From Balamuthia mandrillaris (lineage: Eukaryota; Discosea; Longamoebia; Balamuthiidae): 44,068 bases of DNA. The translations under genes were made by a program, and so were the position numbers. Of this stretch, positions 1 through 10,523 are shown in pieces. Every line of letters begins with the position of its first letter. Position 1 is the first letter of the stretch. Under the pieces are notes generated by a model, which saw only the letters and a program-made list of their open reading frames with translations, was not told the DNA's origin and did no database searches. The stretch lies in NCBI GenBank assembly GCA_031835245.1, contig JAVKOQ010000360.1, forward strand, positions 7,501-51,568, in the 5' to 3' direction.

Positions 1-29
1 CGTTTCAGACAGCGACAAAGCTCACACTT

Positions 30-1872
30 TCACCACTTCCCCATTTGAACAAGCCCATGATCTGTTGCACTTACTCCCAACCCTTCTGCATGAAGCTCAC
101 AGGCCAACATCCGGCGAAAGGTAAGGTAGTCTTCTTTTTTTGTGTTTGCATGTAAATGGTTCCAAACTAACCACACATTATGAATGGTGACTTCAAGCAA
201 CCAAAGGAACACCATAAGCTTCCAATTTTGCTAACGGTGTGGGTATTCATTCTGGGTGCAAATGGAGTCTAGTTGATCAACGTAGCCCATTTGTTTGTTG
301 TAGTCATGGACTACGTCAGGTAGGACATCACTATTCTTTTTGATTGTTTCCTGCCGCTGTAAAGGTTGCTAAGGAAGTTGATTTTTTTTTTCCACGCTAG
401 AAGGTTTTTGTTGCTGAAAGGAGATTGCTGCCATTGTCTTTGTTAGGTTTGTTGGGTCTGCTTGATAGCACGTTTTCCATGAGCTTTGTGGTGATGTGGA
501 TGTTGCAGGTAAGGGAAGGTCATTCACTTTTTCCATGTGCATCTGTTGGAAAACCAACTATTATGACTTCTTGTCAACACTCTCCCTGATACCTCCAAAT
601 TTTCTCGCCCTTTTTATTTTCCCCTTTTCCTCATGACACATTCAAAGCACACACTTTGGTCCACACCCCTTTTCTTGTGAATAAACCCAGAGTCACTTAC
701 ATGCCGTCCCTTTCTTGATCCACAGGGTTATTCCCCATCAACATCCACTGATCAAAAAGAGCTGATGGCCGATCTTTTTGACAGGCAAGTGTGAAAAAAT
801 GGCCTGCTTCTTCAAGACCAGCAGCAGCATCAAAAGCGCCAAAGTAGGAATCTGCTCATATCGCAAAGCTTCTTCCTGTAGGAAGGTAGGTGGCCATTCA
901 TAATAATGTTGCTGTTGTTGTCTCTGATTTCACCTCCTCTTCTTCTCTTTGTTGTTTAAACATAGACCATGCATAATAAAACTTCGAACTATCCACCAAG
1001 CTCCAAAGCTTGACTCCAACCGGTCATGGTTTTCATTTAATAACCACTTTATGTTGACATCTAGCTTTGGTTGCAACTAACGATTCATCCACAACAACAT
1101 TTTTGAAGGGCTCTCAATAATGCTGAAAGCAGTCGTTAAGGTGGTTGATGAAGTCATCAATGTCTACTCATAATGATGACTTGAGCTGGTGATACTGATT
1201 GTAGCCAATCATCCTTTGGATAAATTCGTTTCCTCAAAAAGCATGTCCTTTTTTCCAATAGTTGAATTCCTGTTGGGCAGGTGCAAAGCTCATAACGAGG
1301 ACAACAGAAAAAAAGCAAAGGAAGGAGTGGCAGCAGAAGGCAGGAAGCTTGTGGTGGCTTCGAGCACTTGCCTGGGGTCGTTGTTTGGCCTGTGCTCACA
1401 ACACTGCTTTTTCTTGAGAGTGGCAAAGAATGTGCTGCTCAAGAAAATCTGAGAAGAAAAGCATAAAGATACCCTTGTGTGTTTTTGCAGCATCAGGTGG
1501 AATGTTTTTGGGTCCTGGAATGGTTGTTTGACAGGGAAAAGAGGGCAACACTTTCTCTTCTATCGACCAGCCATGTTTTTCTCTCCATTTGCTGTCTTCT
1601 TCAGCAATGCGTTGCCTTTTGAGGGCTGCTTTTTGTTGGTGATCTTCTATCCCTTTTTCTTTTTCATTCTCTTTCTGCTTCTCTTTTTCGAGTCGTTGGG
1701 TGTGTTTTTTTTGTGCTTTCATGACACAAGGAGATTTATTGCAGGTAGCTAATGGCTGATGGCACATAGCACAGTTTCTAGGCTTCTTTGTTGATGTTTC
1801 TTTCTTCATCTCCATCTTTTTTGTTTGTCTTCTTTGTTTACTTCTTCTCGTGTTGCTATGGGCAACAGTCAT
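30..1872 (-). pseudogene. piggyBac-like transposase fossil
   Basis: The minus strand carries a decayed piggyBac-family (DDE_Tnp_1_7) transposase spread over several frames. All three catalytic aspartates of the family can be placed. The first is in VVVDESLVATKA (about 1058-1095), followed by GVKLWSLVDSSKFYYAW (about 965-1020). The second is in ADSYFGAFD and the downstream HFFTLACQKDRPSALF (about 755-850). The third is in DYNKQMGYVDQLDS (about 270-320). The C-terminal helix region FLWLLEVTIHNVWLVW and FRRMLACEL lies at 75-215 and ends at a stop at 30. The N-terminal part (1396-1872) is Lys/Glu-rich with a few cysteines and is less certain. Frame changes and in-frame stops separate the motifs, and a solo LTR (544-741) interrupts the gene, so it cannot make an active enzyme. 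No terminal inverted repeat or TTAA pair was identified. Confidence 0.8.
544..741 (+). repeat. solo LTR, family A, inside the piggyBac fossil
   Basis: This 198-bp unit starts TGTTGGAAAACC and matches the LTR downstream of gypsy element G1 (8960-9165) over its whole length. CATC stands on both sides (540-543 and 742-745) if the LTR is taken to end ...ATCAA, giving a 4-bp target duplication. No gypsy coding sequence or primer-binding site adjoins it, so it is a solo LTR that landed in the already present transposase gene. Confidence 0.75.
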
Positions 1873-2011
1873 TTTTCTTCATGATGACACAAATTAACCT
1901 TGTTATCTCGAAATTCCTAAGAAAATCTGAGCTTTGAAAATTTGAATTTGGAATGGGGGGTAGCCCAAAATTACGACATATCAATAATGTATAATACAAT
2001 AGTGTAACAGT

Positions 2012-2254
2012 TGTCAATTAAAAAAGAGACAAAGGCTCAAACTAATAATACAAGAAAGTAAATGGGATCAAAAAAGTGTAATATGATCTTAGTATAATCA
2101 AAATAAATGATAATAGTTGATGAATCAAGGGAATCTCCAAGTATTGTGTTACTTAAGAAGTAGAAATATAAGAGAAAAAAGAGAGAATAATAGATATAAA
2201 GGGAGAAACTGTACATTAAAAGCCAATTATATGACTCAAGGCTAGGTTGTGACA
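2012..2254 (+). repeat. diverged LTR family B copy
   Basis: The unit begins TGTCA and ends GGTTGTGACA. It shares the internal string AAGTATTGTGTTACTTAAG with the copy at 9400-9572 and AGAGAGAA/GGGAGAAACTGTA with the copy at 6869-7112. Its length (243 bp) is nearly that of the 244-bp copy at 6869-7112. No primer-binding sequence follows, unlike the other two copies. Confidence 0.55.
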
Positions 2255-2324
2255 ATAGACTTTGAATCAAAGCAAAGTATCAAAATAGTATGTATATTTA
2301 AAATGAAGAAGAAAAATAAAAACA

Positions 2325-2440
2325 AAGAAAAAAGTGAAAACAAAACATTAAAAGAAATAGATAAGATAAATAAGAAAAAGAACCAATTAAAAGAAGTCAT
2401 GCGTTAAAAGTAGGAAAGAAAGTTTTTGACTTGATAAAAA
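2325..2440 (+). repeat. AT-rich repeat shared with 24985-25100
   Basis: The string AATAAGAAAAAGAACCAAT followed by AAAAG..GT.ATG..TTAAAA recurs almost unchanged near 25035-25090, with similar flanks. It is probably part of an old dispersed element whose family I cannot name. Confidence 0.5.
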
Positions 2441-3598
2441 GAAAATCACAAAAAGCTGAAATGGACAAGGTGTTAGTATAAAGGAAAATAAAAAAAGGAA
2501 GTAATGAGTTGATAATGTCGGATGTTGTCAACAAATGATGGTTGAAAAAAAGGAAGAAAAAAAAAAAGAAGAAAAATAAGAAAAAAGTTAATAAGTTTGC
2601 AATTGTCAACAAAGCTTTTTATTATTATAGACAAAATTAAAGTATGATTATTTTTTCTGTTTTACTATAAAGTGTCCTAAGGACCCTTGCTAACATTTTA
2701 GCAAATCTCAAAGATCTTTTCTATTACGCCAAAAAACATCCTTTATTCTTTGAAACCCTAGTTTCTACTTGTTATTGCATATGAACGACATTTTTAGGCA
2801 TTTAAAAGTTGGTGAAACCCTTTAGACTCTAGGCAACATACATAAACTTGAAATAGGTGGTTAATTATAAGCAAAAGTGCTATAAATAGATATTCATAGA
2901 AAAATTAATTTCTATAAAATACTTTTTTCTTTGCTTTTGTTGTTCTGTTTATTCTTTGCTTTATTTCTTGCCCTTTTTCTATTTTTCTTGATATAGAGCT
3001 GTCTATATACTCAATGGAAAGAAAAATGTAACTTGTTGAGACAACTCAGCCAAGTATGCATTTGACACCTCCTGGTCATGTTGAAGCATATCAACTTCTT
3101 TAATCATATGGTTGCAGGCAATGAAGGTTTTTACCTAATGAAAAATTTTATTGTGTTAATAAAATATTAAACCCAAATGCATACACATGTTTCCAACAGA
3201 CCACTATAAAACAACTGCAAAGATGCATACCAACTGGATAAAGCCCACCTTGGCTACTTTTTCCTTTGTCACTATTGCAGCCACCTCTTTCAATTGAGTC
3301 TTACCTTTTCCAACACGAATAAGGGATGTAACAGGTCATCCTGGTTTAATGGAATGATTTTTGTTAATCATACCATTTGTCCTTTCTCACTCAATTAATA
3401 TGGTACAACAGGTATTGTTACCCAAGCAAAGATATTCCTTGTTTTGGGCATTCAATTGCATGTCCTATGGAAGCTCAGCCCAGAGTATTGAAAGTATATT
3501 GTTTATGCCACTAGCATCAAAGGAATTGGCTAAAATAAGTTTTGACTTTTATGAAACACTATAATGCCAACCTTTTTGAAAATAAATGAGTTAATTCA

Positions 3599-3860
3599 AT
3601 GGCAATAAAAAGGGAATATAGGGAAGGAAATCCACATATATGTACAAATCAAAGGAAAGGAAATGCACACATATGCACAAAGCTAAAAAAAGAATGTATG
3701 CACACATGTGCAAATCAAAAAAAGGAAATGCAGGAAGGAAAGTGTGCATGCATACACAAATTGAAAGAAAGGAAGTGCGCATGCATGCACAAATTAAAGG
3801 AGAGGAAGTGCATACACATGCACAAATTGAAAGAAAGTGTACATGCAACATTTTTTTAAG
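3599..3860 (+). repeat. minisatellite, about 33-36 bp unit
   Basis: About seven imperfect head-to-tail units of the type GGAAATGCACACATATGCAC + AAATTGAAAGAAA occupy this stretch. Because many units are 33 bp, several frames stay open on both strands; one reads as an 11-residue repeat (HKLKERKCxxM). I consider the ORFs a by-product of the repeat and not a gene. It lies directly before the recognisable start of gypsy element G1. Confidence 0.75.
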
Positions 3861-6800
3861 TAGTGAACTCTTCAAATCACAGACCGCCTTGAGTGCATTG
3901 AGCTTAATCAGGTAGTCATAGCCCAACAGCAACCACACACCGAGCCCAAGAAGGTCAAAGAAGGTGAAGAGAGTCTCTTCCTCAACAGCCCACCCCACAT
4001 AGTGGACACACCCTACCATGCAGCTGACACACCTTTCACAGAGCATCTGTTATTCTCCCCTTCAGCATCACCTACCTCTCTGGACTCTCCTTCATTTTCC
4101 TCCAAGATTCCGACTGGTCTACCTGCTTACAACCCTGAACATGATGACGACCTGGAACCTTTTCTTTGGCAACTGGAGAACAACCTTCAGATTGTAAACC
4201 TACACCCCAGCATATGGAACATGGCCCTTGCAAAATACACACAAGGGTCCAAGATCGCTTTTCACTGGGTGCAAAACAATATAGTTATACCCTGTTTGTC
4301 ATGGCACAAGGCCAGAGACCTCTTCACCACCCACCTTGGCAGCACGGAACTTCAAACCTGTCTTCATAATGAGTTCTTCAAACTTAGCCACTGACCCAAG
4401 GAACTGGTGAGAAAGGTCATCAAGAGGATAGACAATATCCTTCAACAAATGACTGAGCAGCCATCTAAAGCCCAGAAAATAGCCACGCTGAAACACTGCC
4501 TCAACCCTTGCCTCCTGGAATCAGTCAGCAACATGCTACTCTTGTGGAACACAGAGAAATACGACCAAGCTGTACAAATAGCTCTTAGTGTTGAAGCTAA
4601 TCTTTACACACACACAAAGCTCCCTTTAGTATGAGCTGCCTGCTTCACCCAACATCCAGACATTCAGCAGCTGAATGTAGATGAATTAAACAGATGAAAG
4701 ACAGCACCCAGATGCCTAGCTAAGCCAACACTGGCCAACACCACAATGGCAACAACAACAGGTCCTCCTCATCTTCTTCCTCATCATCAGGACATCCTCC
4801 ATCCTCCAATAAACACACCTGCCATAAGTGCTCAGTGCCCTGGCATCCTGGTAATCAGTGTAAACCCTGCCAGCCTGCAGCACTCAATGCTAGCCAAGTG
4901 CAGACATCATCATCTCAGCAACCAGCTTCAGCATCATTGCTACCTTCATCACCATCTCCTTCATCAGCTCTGCCTCCTTTTGGCATCAACCAGCCGTTTA
5001 CCAATGCACCGGATGCTACCACAAAGCAGGAGTTCATGGAAGCAGTCCGCCACACCTGGGAGATTCAAGGTAACATAGAGCTTGCTGCCATCAACCTTAA
5101 CTCCTTCACCCTGGCAACACTTCTGACTCTGCTACGGACGCTCCCAGCCCTGTAGTTGCCCCTGAAGCTATTCATGCGGAAGGTCTTGACATAGATGACA
5201 ATGATGATGTAGAAGACAACTGCGAGGACAAAGTGGAACCTCCCATCATGGCTCCCATCCTCCTTAACCGTCAGCATGCCACAGCCTTCATAGACTCTGG
5301 TGCATCACACTCCTTCATCTCTCCAGCAGCAGCGGAAAGATACCTCCACCCAACATCCTGTAAACACTACCACATCATCATCTCCAATATAGACAATATG
5401 GAAATCACATTAGGTGACAGGTCCACCACTCGTGTTACCTGCTGTGTGGCACATGTTCGTATTGACTGTGGTTCCCACAAGTTGTTTCACCACTTTTTCA
5501 TCATACCTCTTCAAGGTGAGCATGAGATCCTATTTGGAAGAGACATTATGTGATGCATTAGCATTGGTCTTTTCAGCCTTTCTGTGCATTATCCTCTTCC
5601 TAGCAAATGAGAAGAATTCAAGGAAAATGACTCCAACATTTCAGACAAGGACAAATGTGTTGAGCTTCCTCCTTCTCCTGACACTACTTGAAAGATTGCT
5701 GAAGGCATCTGTGACATGCTCCAGCATAACCAGCAAGTGTCTCATGGCCCCAGCAGTTCCCTTTCAGAAAGTGTTATTTACCTTAACACCAGCAATGCCA
5801 AACCTGTTTTCCGCAAACAGTACACCATCCCTGAGATTTATCACAACTCAGTCATTAGGCAACTCACTAAATGGCTCTGACATGGTGTCATTGCACTCTC
5901 CTCACTCAACTGCCAATGGAATTCTCCCATCCTTCCAGTCCCCAAAAAAGATGAACATGGCAAATGGTCAAAAGTCAGGATCTGTATTGACCCTGGTGGC
6001 ATCAACTCTCTCCTTGCTGATGATGAGTACTTGATTGAGGACACCAAAGTTCTCATCGAATGAGCTCTAGGCCTCAAATGGGCTACCCTATGGGCCTCAT
6101 CTGGTCCTACAACCAAATCCTGGTTTATCCACCTCAGGAAAAACTTACCTTCACATAGTATGGTGTACAGCTCAAGTTCGTAAGTGCACCTTTTGGCATC
6201 AAGTATGTTCAGGCTGTCATGTCCTGCTTCATCACAGCTGCCCTTTGCCTCCTGATCGACATCTCCTCCCACTACATGGATGACATCTTGGTCTTCACCA
6301 AATCCTCTTCACTGGAACAGCACATCAATAACATTGTCAAGGTCATCAATGCCCTCACTGTTGCAGACCCCCGCCTCCACCTCGAGAAATGCCAGTTTGG
6401 ATATACCTGAGTGTGACTCCTTGGTCATATCATATCAAGAGATGGCCACCTACCTGGCCTAGAGAAAATCTCCACCTTTTCTACTCTACCTACCCTTACC
6501 ACAGGCAAACAAATACAGAGTATCCTAGGTTTCACCAACTTCCTTTGGGACTACATCCCTCACTACACAGAGATTGTGGCACCCCTCGAGCCTCTCTGGA
6601 ATGTCCCTGATATCTGACCTTATTGGTATGACAACTGTCAACAAGCACTTGACACTTTCAAGCGCGTCATCTCTAGTCCAACCATCCTAAGCACACCAGA
6701 TTGGGACAAACCCTTTTATGTTGGCCCTGATGCTTCTCAGCATGATGTTGGCGCTGTACTTTACCAAGAAGACAACAATGGTAAGCGTAGCTACATCTGC

Positions 6801-6868
6801 TTCACTAGCAATGCTCTTAACCCTGCCCAATGCAATTATCCTTCCATCAAAAGAGAGCTGCTTGTTAT

Positions 6869-7155
6869 TGTCACGCAGAGCAATCCCAGTCTGATTGCTA
6901 GGATGATATCAGCCAGCCAATCAACGGAATGCGTTACCCAAAGCAGGGAAAAACAGAAAAAAAAGAGAGAGTAACAGAATTAGAGAGAAACTGTATGTAC
7001 AAAGTGGGTCTTTCTAATAAGAGCAAACCAAGAACCACTCCAATCTTATCTCTCCTTTGTGAGCGTTGTACTAGAGAGAGGGATTGGCATGACCCAAGGC
7101 CGGGTTGTGACATTGGTGCAAGAGGTAGGGTTCAAACCCACGAGGTGTTACCACA
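6869..7155 (+). repeat. LTR family B plus primer-binding/tRNA segment, inserted in G1
   Basis: The LTR runs 6869-7112, from TGTCACGC to GTTGTGACA, with matching inverted ends TGTCAC/GTGACA. It is followed by T and then TGGTGCAAGAGGTAGGGT (7114-7131), which has the form of a primer-binding site. The inserted sequence continues to about 7155. Read on the minus strand, 7114-7155 looks like the 3' part of a tRNA: a 15-nt hairpin-like variable arm, a T-arm (GTGGG, TTTGAAC, CCTAC), a 7-nt acceptor strand CTCTTGC, A, CCA. G1 sequence resumes right after. It splits the RNase H region of G1. Confidence 0.7.
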
Positions 7156-7847
7156 GTAGATGATCTCATCTTCGTGCTTTGCAGATTCCACTACTACCTC
7201 ATCAGCCAACGTTTCTTACTTTATACTGACCACAGACCTTTTGTGCATCTTTTCAACACAAAAGACCTCAATAGCATGCTTGTACACTGGGCTCTTGTGA
7301 TCCTTCACTACAACCAAGGTTTTCCATCGACCTGGCATTCATCATATCTTAGAGGACTCCCTTTCATGATTGTACACCCCTTCCATCCTCAGCAATGCAC
7401 TGCTGAATGTTTTTCAGTTCCTCAGAATGCCGAAACTCTGGCCCCAAAACCCAAAATCAACAACATCGAACTTGATGACAGCCAACTCTCAGCTCCGTCA
7501 TGTATGTTAAATGACTTCATCAAGGACCTTCTCAGCAAAACGGTTCCTCCACCCAATGAACGTTAACAAATCTTGGAATGACTCCACTCCATCAGCCATG
7601 AAGGTGCTGAAAGCCTCCTTCACAAAGTGCTTAAGGAAGGTTACTTCTGGCCCAACATCCACAATGACTACCACAACACAGCATGCCATTGCAAGGAATG
7701 CCTTTGCTTAAATGTCACATGGCTCAGCTTTCACCCTCTCAAGTTGATACATGCTACTTTTCCTTTCAAGCATATCACCATCGACCTTACTGGCTGGCCC
7801 CTTGCAAACAGACTTCATGGGCTATCAATACATCTTTATCATTGTGA

Positions 7848-7986
7848 TAAGGCCGGTAGGGAAACAACCTAATGGACACCAACTCAATGGGCATAGGGAA
7901 AAGACTTTTAATGAAATAAAAGAAAGAGATATATATACAAGGAGAGATAGGGATAGGTATTATAGGAGAGTGGTATAACACTTCAT
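7848..7986 (+). repeat. short non-coding insertion in the G1 integrase
   Basis: About 139 bp of AT-rich DNA that starts TGATAAGG and ends CTTCATCA splits the integrase region. Its core, with GAGATATATATACAAGG and GGGATAGGTATTATAGG, recurs at about 23905-24000. It could be a short LTR or a MITE; ends and target duplication are not clear. Confidence 0.6.
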
Positions 7987-8959
7987 CATGGACATCACCA
8001 CATGTTTTATGATTCTCCACCCTCTTAAGGACAAATCTGTGGAAGAAGTCTCCTGTGAGTTTGTCAAGATCATCTGTAAACTCAGCTTCCCCAAAATCGT
8101 CCAGTCTGACAATGGCACTGAATTTGTCAACAAAATCATGTCTGCAGTATGTGACCAGGCAGGTTTTAACCACTGGTTTATCTCTTCATACCACCCACAA
8201 GCCAACAGAGCTGCAGAAAGCCATGTCAAGCTTACCAAGTCCATGAAATCCCTTAAAGGCAACCTCAAACACTGGTCCACTTTCCTTTCCATTGCTCAAT
8301 TCACCCTGAATCAGTGTATATCGTGCTGCTTAGACTCCAAACCCTTTGAGCTCTTCTTTGGCAGGCCTTTTTCCTACCCAGAAAACTACTTTAAAAGCAT
8401 ATCCAAGCTTTAAACTCCTTGTGAGATCACCTTTCTTACCAAGGTCATGCTGCAAATTGTCTACCCCTCCATCTACAAAAAGGTTACCAAATACTCCGCT
8501 AGCATAGAAAAGTATTTCAATGCCAACAACAAAATCACCCATTTTTCCCCTGGTGATAAGGTAATGCTGAAAAACTCGTCAGCAAACCCCAAAACCGATC
8601 CTAAGTATCTCAGCCCCTTCATCATCCACCATTGCACCAACAACAGAGCCTACGTCCTTCAAGACATCACTGGTGACATACTCCCTGACAAGATTCCTCC
8701 AAGTGCTCTCAAGCTTGTTGATCCCAACACTCCTTTTGAAGATAAGCACTTCAAAGTTGAAAAGGTCCTAGATCATGATGGCCCACCTTCTGACTGCTAT
8801 TATCTTGTGAAGTGGAAAGGATACCCCGACTTGGATAACTCCTGGGTTGCAGCCAAGGACTTCAGCTCTCAGCGACCCATCACCACCTACTGGGGGAAGA
8901 AGTACCCCAAGACTAAGAAACGTCACAAATGGCATTAGTTCTCTTTGAGAAGGCAGTGA

Positions 8960-9165
8960 GGTTGGAAAACCAACTATTTCTTTCATTTTGACTTCTTGTC
9001 AACACTCTCTTGATACCTTCAAATTTTCTCACCCTTTTTATTTTCCCCTTCTCCTCGCAACACATTCAAAGCACACACTTTGGTCCACACCTCTTTTCTT
9101 GTGAATAAACCCAGAGTCACTTATGTGCCGTCCCTTTCTTGATCCGCAGGGTTATTTCCCATCAA
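8960..9165 (+). repeat. 3' LTR of G1, family A
   Basis: It matches 544-741 from GTTGGAAAACCAACTA through GGGTTATT.CCCATCAA. The chromodomain ORF ends about 20 bp upstream, with the purine-rich GAGAAGGCAGTGAG in between, as expected for a polypurine tract. Confidence 0.82.
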
Positions 9166-9299
9166 CATACATGTCCACTAAGAAAGGAGGGAATGCCATG
9201 GAGTGTAGAACAAAGGGGATTTGGGGGGATTACATGTAGGGAACAGAGATGCGTTCAGTGTCTTCCAAAGACAATGAGCTTTGTCAATAACTTTCACCA

Positions 9300-10523
9300 A
9301 TTGCTGTTGAATCATTGTTGTGTTCTATGATAATAACAAGAATAATCAAAGATTTTTAATGACAGTCTTTCTTTTGAGCAACCTCACCTCTTGCACCAAT
9401 GTCACAACCCGGCCTTGGGTCATGCCAATTCCTTTCTCTCATACAACACTCACAAAGGAGAGATAAGATTGGGGTGGTTCTTGGTTTGCTTAAGTAACAC
9501 AATACTTAGAGATTCCATTGATTGGCTGGCTGATGTTATCCTAGCAATCAGACCGGGATTGCACTATGTGACCTTATATATGAATCTATTCCAGCATATT
9601 AAGCTCTCTTACTTTCCTCCTGGCCACACACATGAAGACATTGACCAAATGTTTTCAACAATGTGCAAAGCACTTCTAAAACGCAATATTGAAAGCTTAC
9701 AAGATTTTTCCACCTTTGTATATAATGCCTATGTAATCACAGGGTTCCATCCAGATCTTCAACCAACAGAATTAATTTGGGATTTCAAATCTTGGCTTCA
9801 ACCATTTATGCGAAATATTGTGGGCCATTCTCAACCTTTATTTTTCATGTTTGACAAAGATCCACAACAGCCATCCTCCCTTCTTATTCACTATCAACTT
9901 GACTTGGATTCTCCACTCAGTGAACCTTTGGATTTGATGGAAGGCTTTCCTGATTACTCCATTTCCTTTCCTCCTCTTGTTCAACGCCAAAGTATTGACA
10001 ATGATATTTTGGGGAACACAAGATCTGCTTTGCCTTACTTACTTCCTACTGCTCAATTGCAAATGTGACAGTTACTGGATTCATTGACTCATGAACTTAA
10101 CATTACAACTCTCAAACCTTTTTCAAACCTTCTTTTTCATCCTTTTCTCATTTCATCTACATCTTTTGTATCATTATTTTCTTTATCATCTTTTTCTTCT
10201 TTTCAACACCAGTTGTGCAAATATCTGGATCAGCATTATGTTTACCATTATACCATTTGTAGGTCAAATCATGGCTGTATTTACAGATTCAAGTTCTGGA
10301 GATATATTTTGATTAGCTAGAGTGGATCATTTAACAGCTAAGTTTGCATATGTGACTTGGTATGAAAGAAAGAGAGGCAATCATTATATTCTTCAACCAA
10401 CATCTTAAGACAAAATTTCACAAAATACCTTTATTTGGGGACCTATTCACTTTACATCCACTTCTCAAATTTCCATTGCTTCTCAAAGAGCTATTCAACA
10501 TCAAATAGAGTTATTTCCTTAAA
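9300..10523 (+). pseudogene. GHTHEDID-motif protein fossil (probably DUF7869-like)
   Basis: A decayed gene of a family I know from transposon-like, multicopy proteins in protists and animals, probably Pfam DUF7869. Recognisable parts are YDNNNKNNQRFLM (about 9318-9356, the family's 'DN..eNKN' motif), YFPPGHTHEDIDQMFS (about 9610-9657), and a C-terminal part with DIF..LARVDHL and YVTWYERKRG (about 10300-10380), which resembles the family's small C-terminal domain. The two-Asp/His pattern suggests an RNase H-like fold, but that is inference. An LTR-B copy (9383-9572) interrupts it, and the frame is broken at several points. The 5' part is missing, and the gene abuts the G1 3' LTR. Confidence 0.55.
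9383..9572 (-). repeat. LTR family B plus primer-binding site, inserted in the GHTHEDID gene
   Basis: On the minus strand the LTR ends GTTGTGACA at 9400 and is followed by T and TGGTGCAAGAGGTGAGGT, 18 nt with the form of a primer-binding site; host-gene sequence then resumes. The LTR is shorter (173 bp) than the copy at 6869 because its middle is missing. The outer end reads TATGTGACC. Confidence 0.7.

Larger units (their letters stand above)
1873..3590. other. AT-rich intergenic repeat remnants
   Basis: No gene is supportable here. The stretch is strongly AT-rich, with long A-runs and pyrimidine runs that create spurious ORFs. It contains a diverged LTR-B copy (2012-2254) and a block (about 2325-2440) that recurs near 25.0 kb. 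I see nothing recognisable between about 2640 and 3590. Confidence 0.6.
3862..9165 (+). mobile_element. Ty3/gypsy chromovirus fossil G1 (gag-pol-chromodomain, 3' LTR)
   Basis: Parts in order: gag (about 3990-4650), a zinc-knuckle-like Cys/His stretch (about 4815-4870), aspartic protease with DSGASHSF (about 5290), reverse transcriptase with YMDD (about 6275), RNase H (about 6690-6870 and 7170-7270), integrase (about 7600-8400), and a C-terminal chromodomain (about 8745-8900, KVLDHDGPP...YLVKWKGYPDLDNSW). The chromodomain places it in the chromovirus branch of Ty3/gypsy. A purine-rich tract precedes the 3' LTR (family A, 8960-9165). The 5' end is missing; homology with the second copy at 27.6 kb starts near 3870. 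It is old and broken many times (well over ten), and two later insertions lie inside it (6869-7155 and about 7848-7986). Confidence 0.88.

Noticed and set aside
2037-2612. Hydrophobic minus-strand ORFs (Leu/Phe-rich)
   Set aside because: Translation of A-rich DNA in reverse gives Phe/Leu runs; no family resemblance.
3599-3860. CRISPR-like array
   Set aside because: Units are contiguous without unique spacers, in a eukaryotic transposon setting.
3591-4046. 151-codon minus-strand ORF and two overlapping plus-strand ORFs
   Set aside because: They arise from the tandem minisatellite with a unit length divisible by three; the composition is repetitive.
7113-7155. tRNA gene
   Set aside because: Only the 3' part of a tRNA is present, with encoded CCA and directly joined to an LTR; it is a primer-derived segment.
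6869-7155. spliceosomal intron (GT...AG) in the gypsy RNase H region
   Set aside because: The ends do not fit a clean GT-AG pair with the flanks, and the same sequence recurs elsewhere as an LTR.
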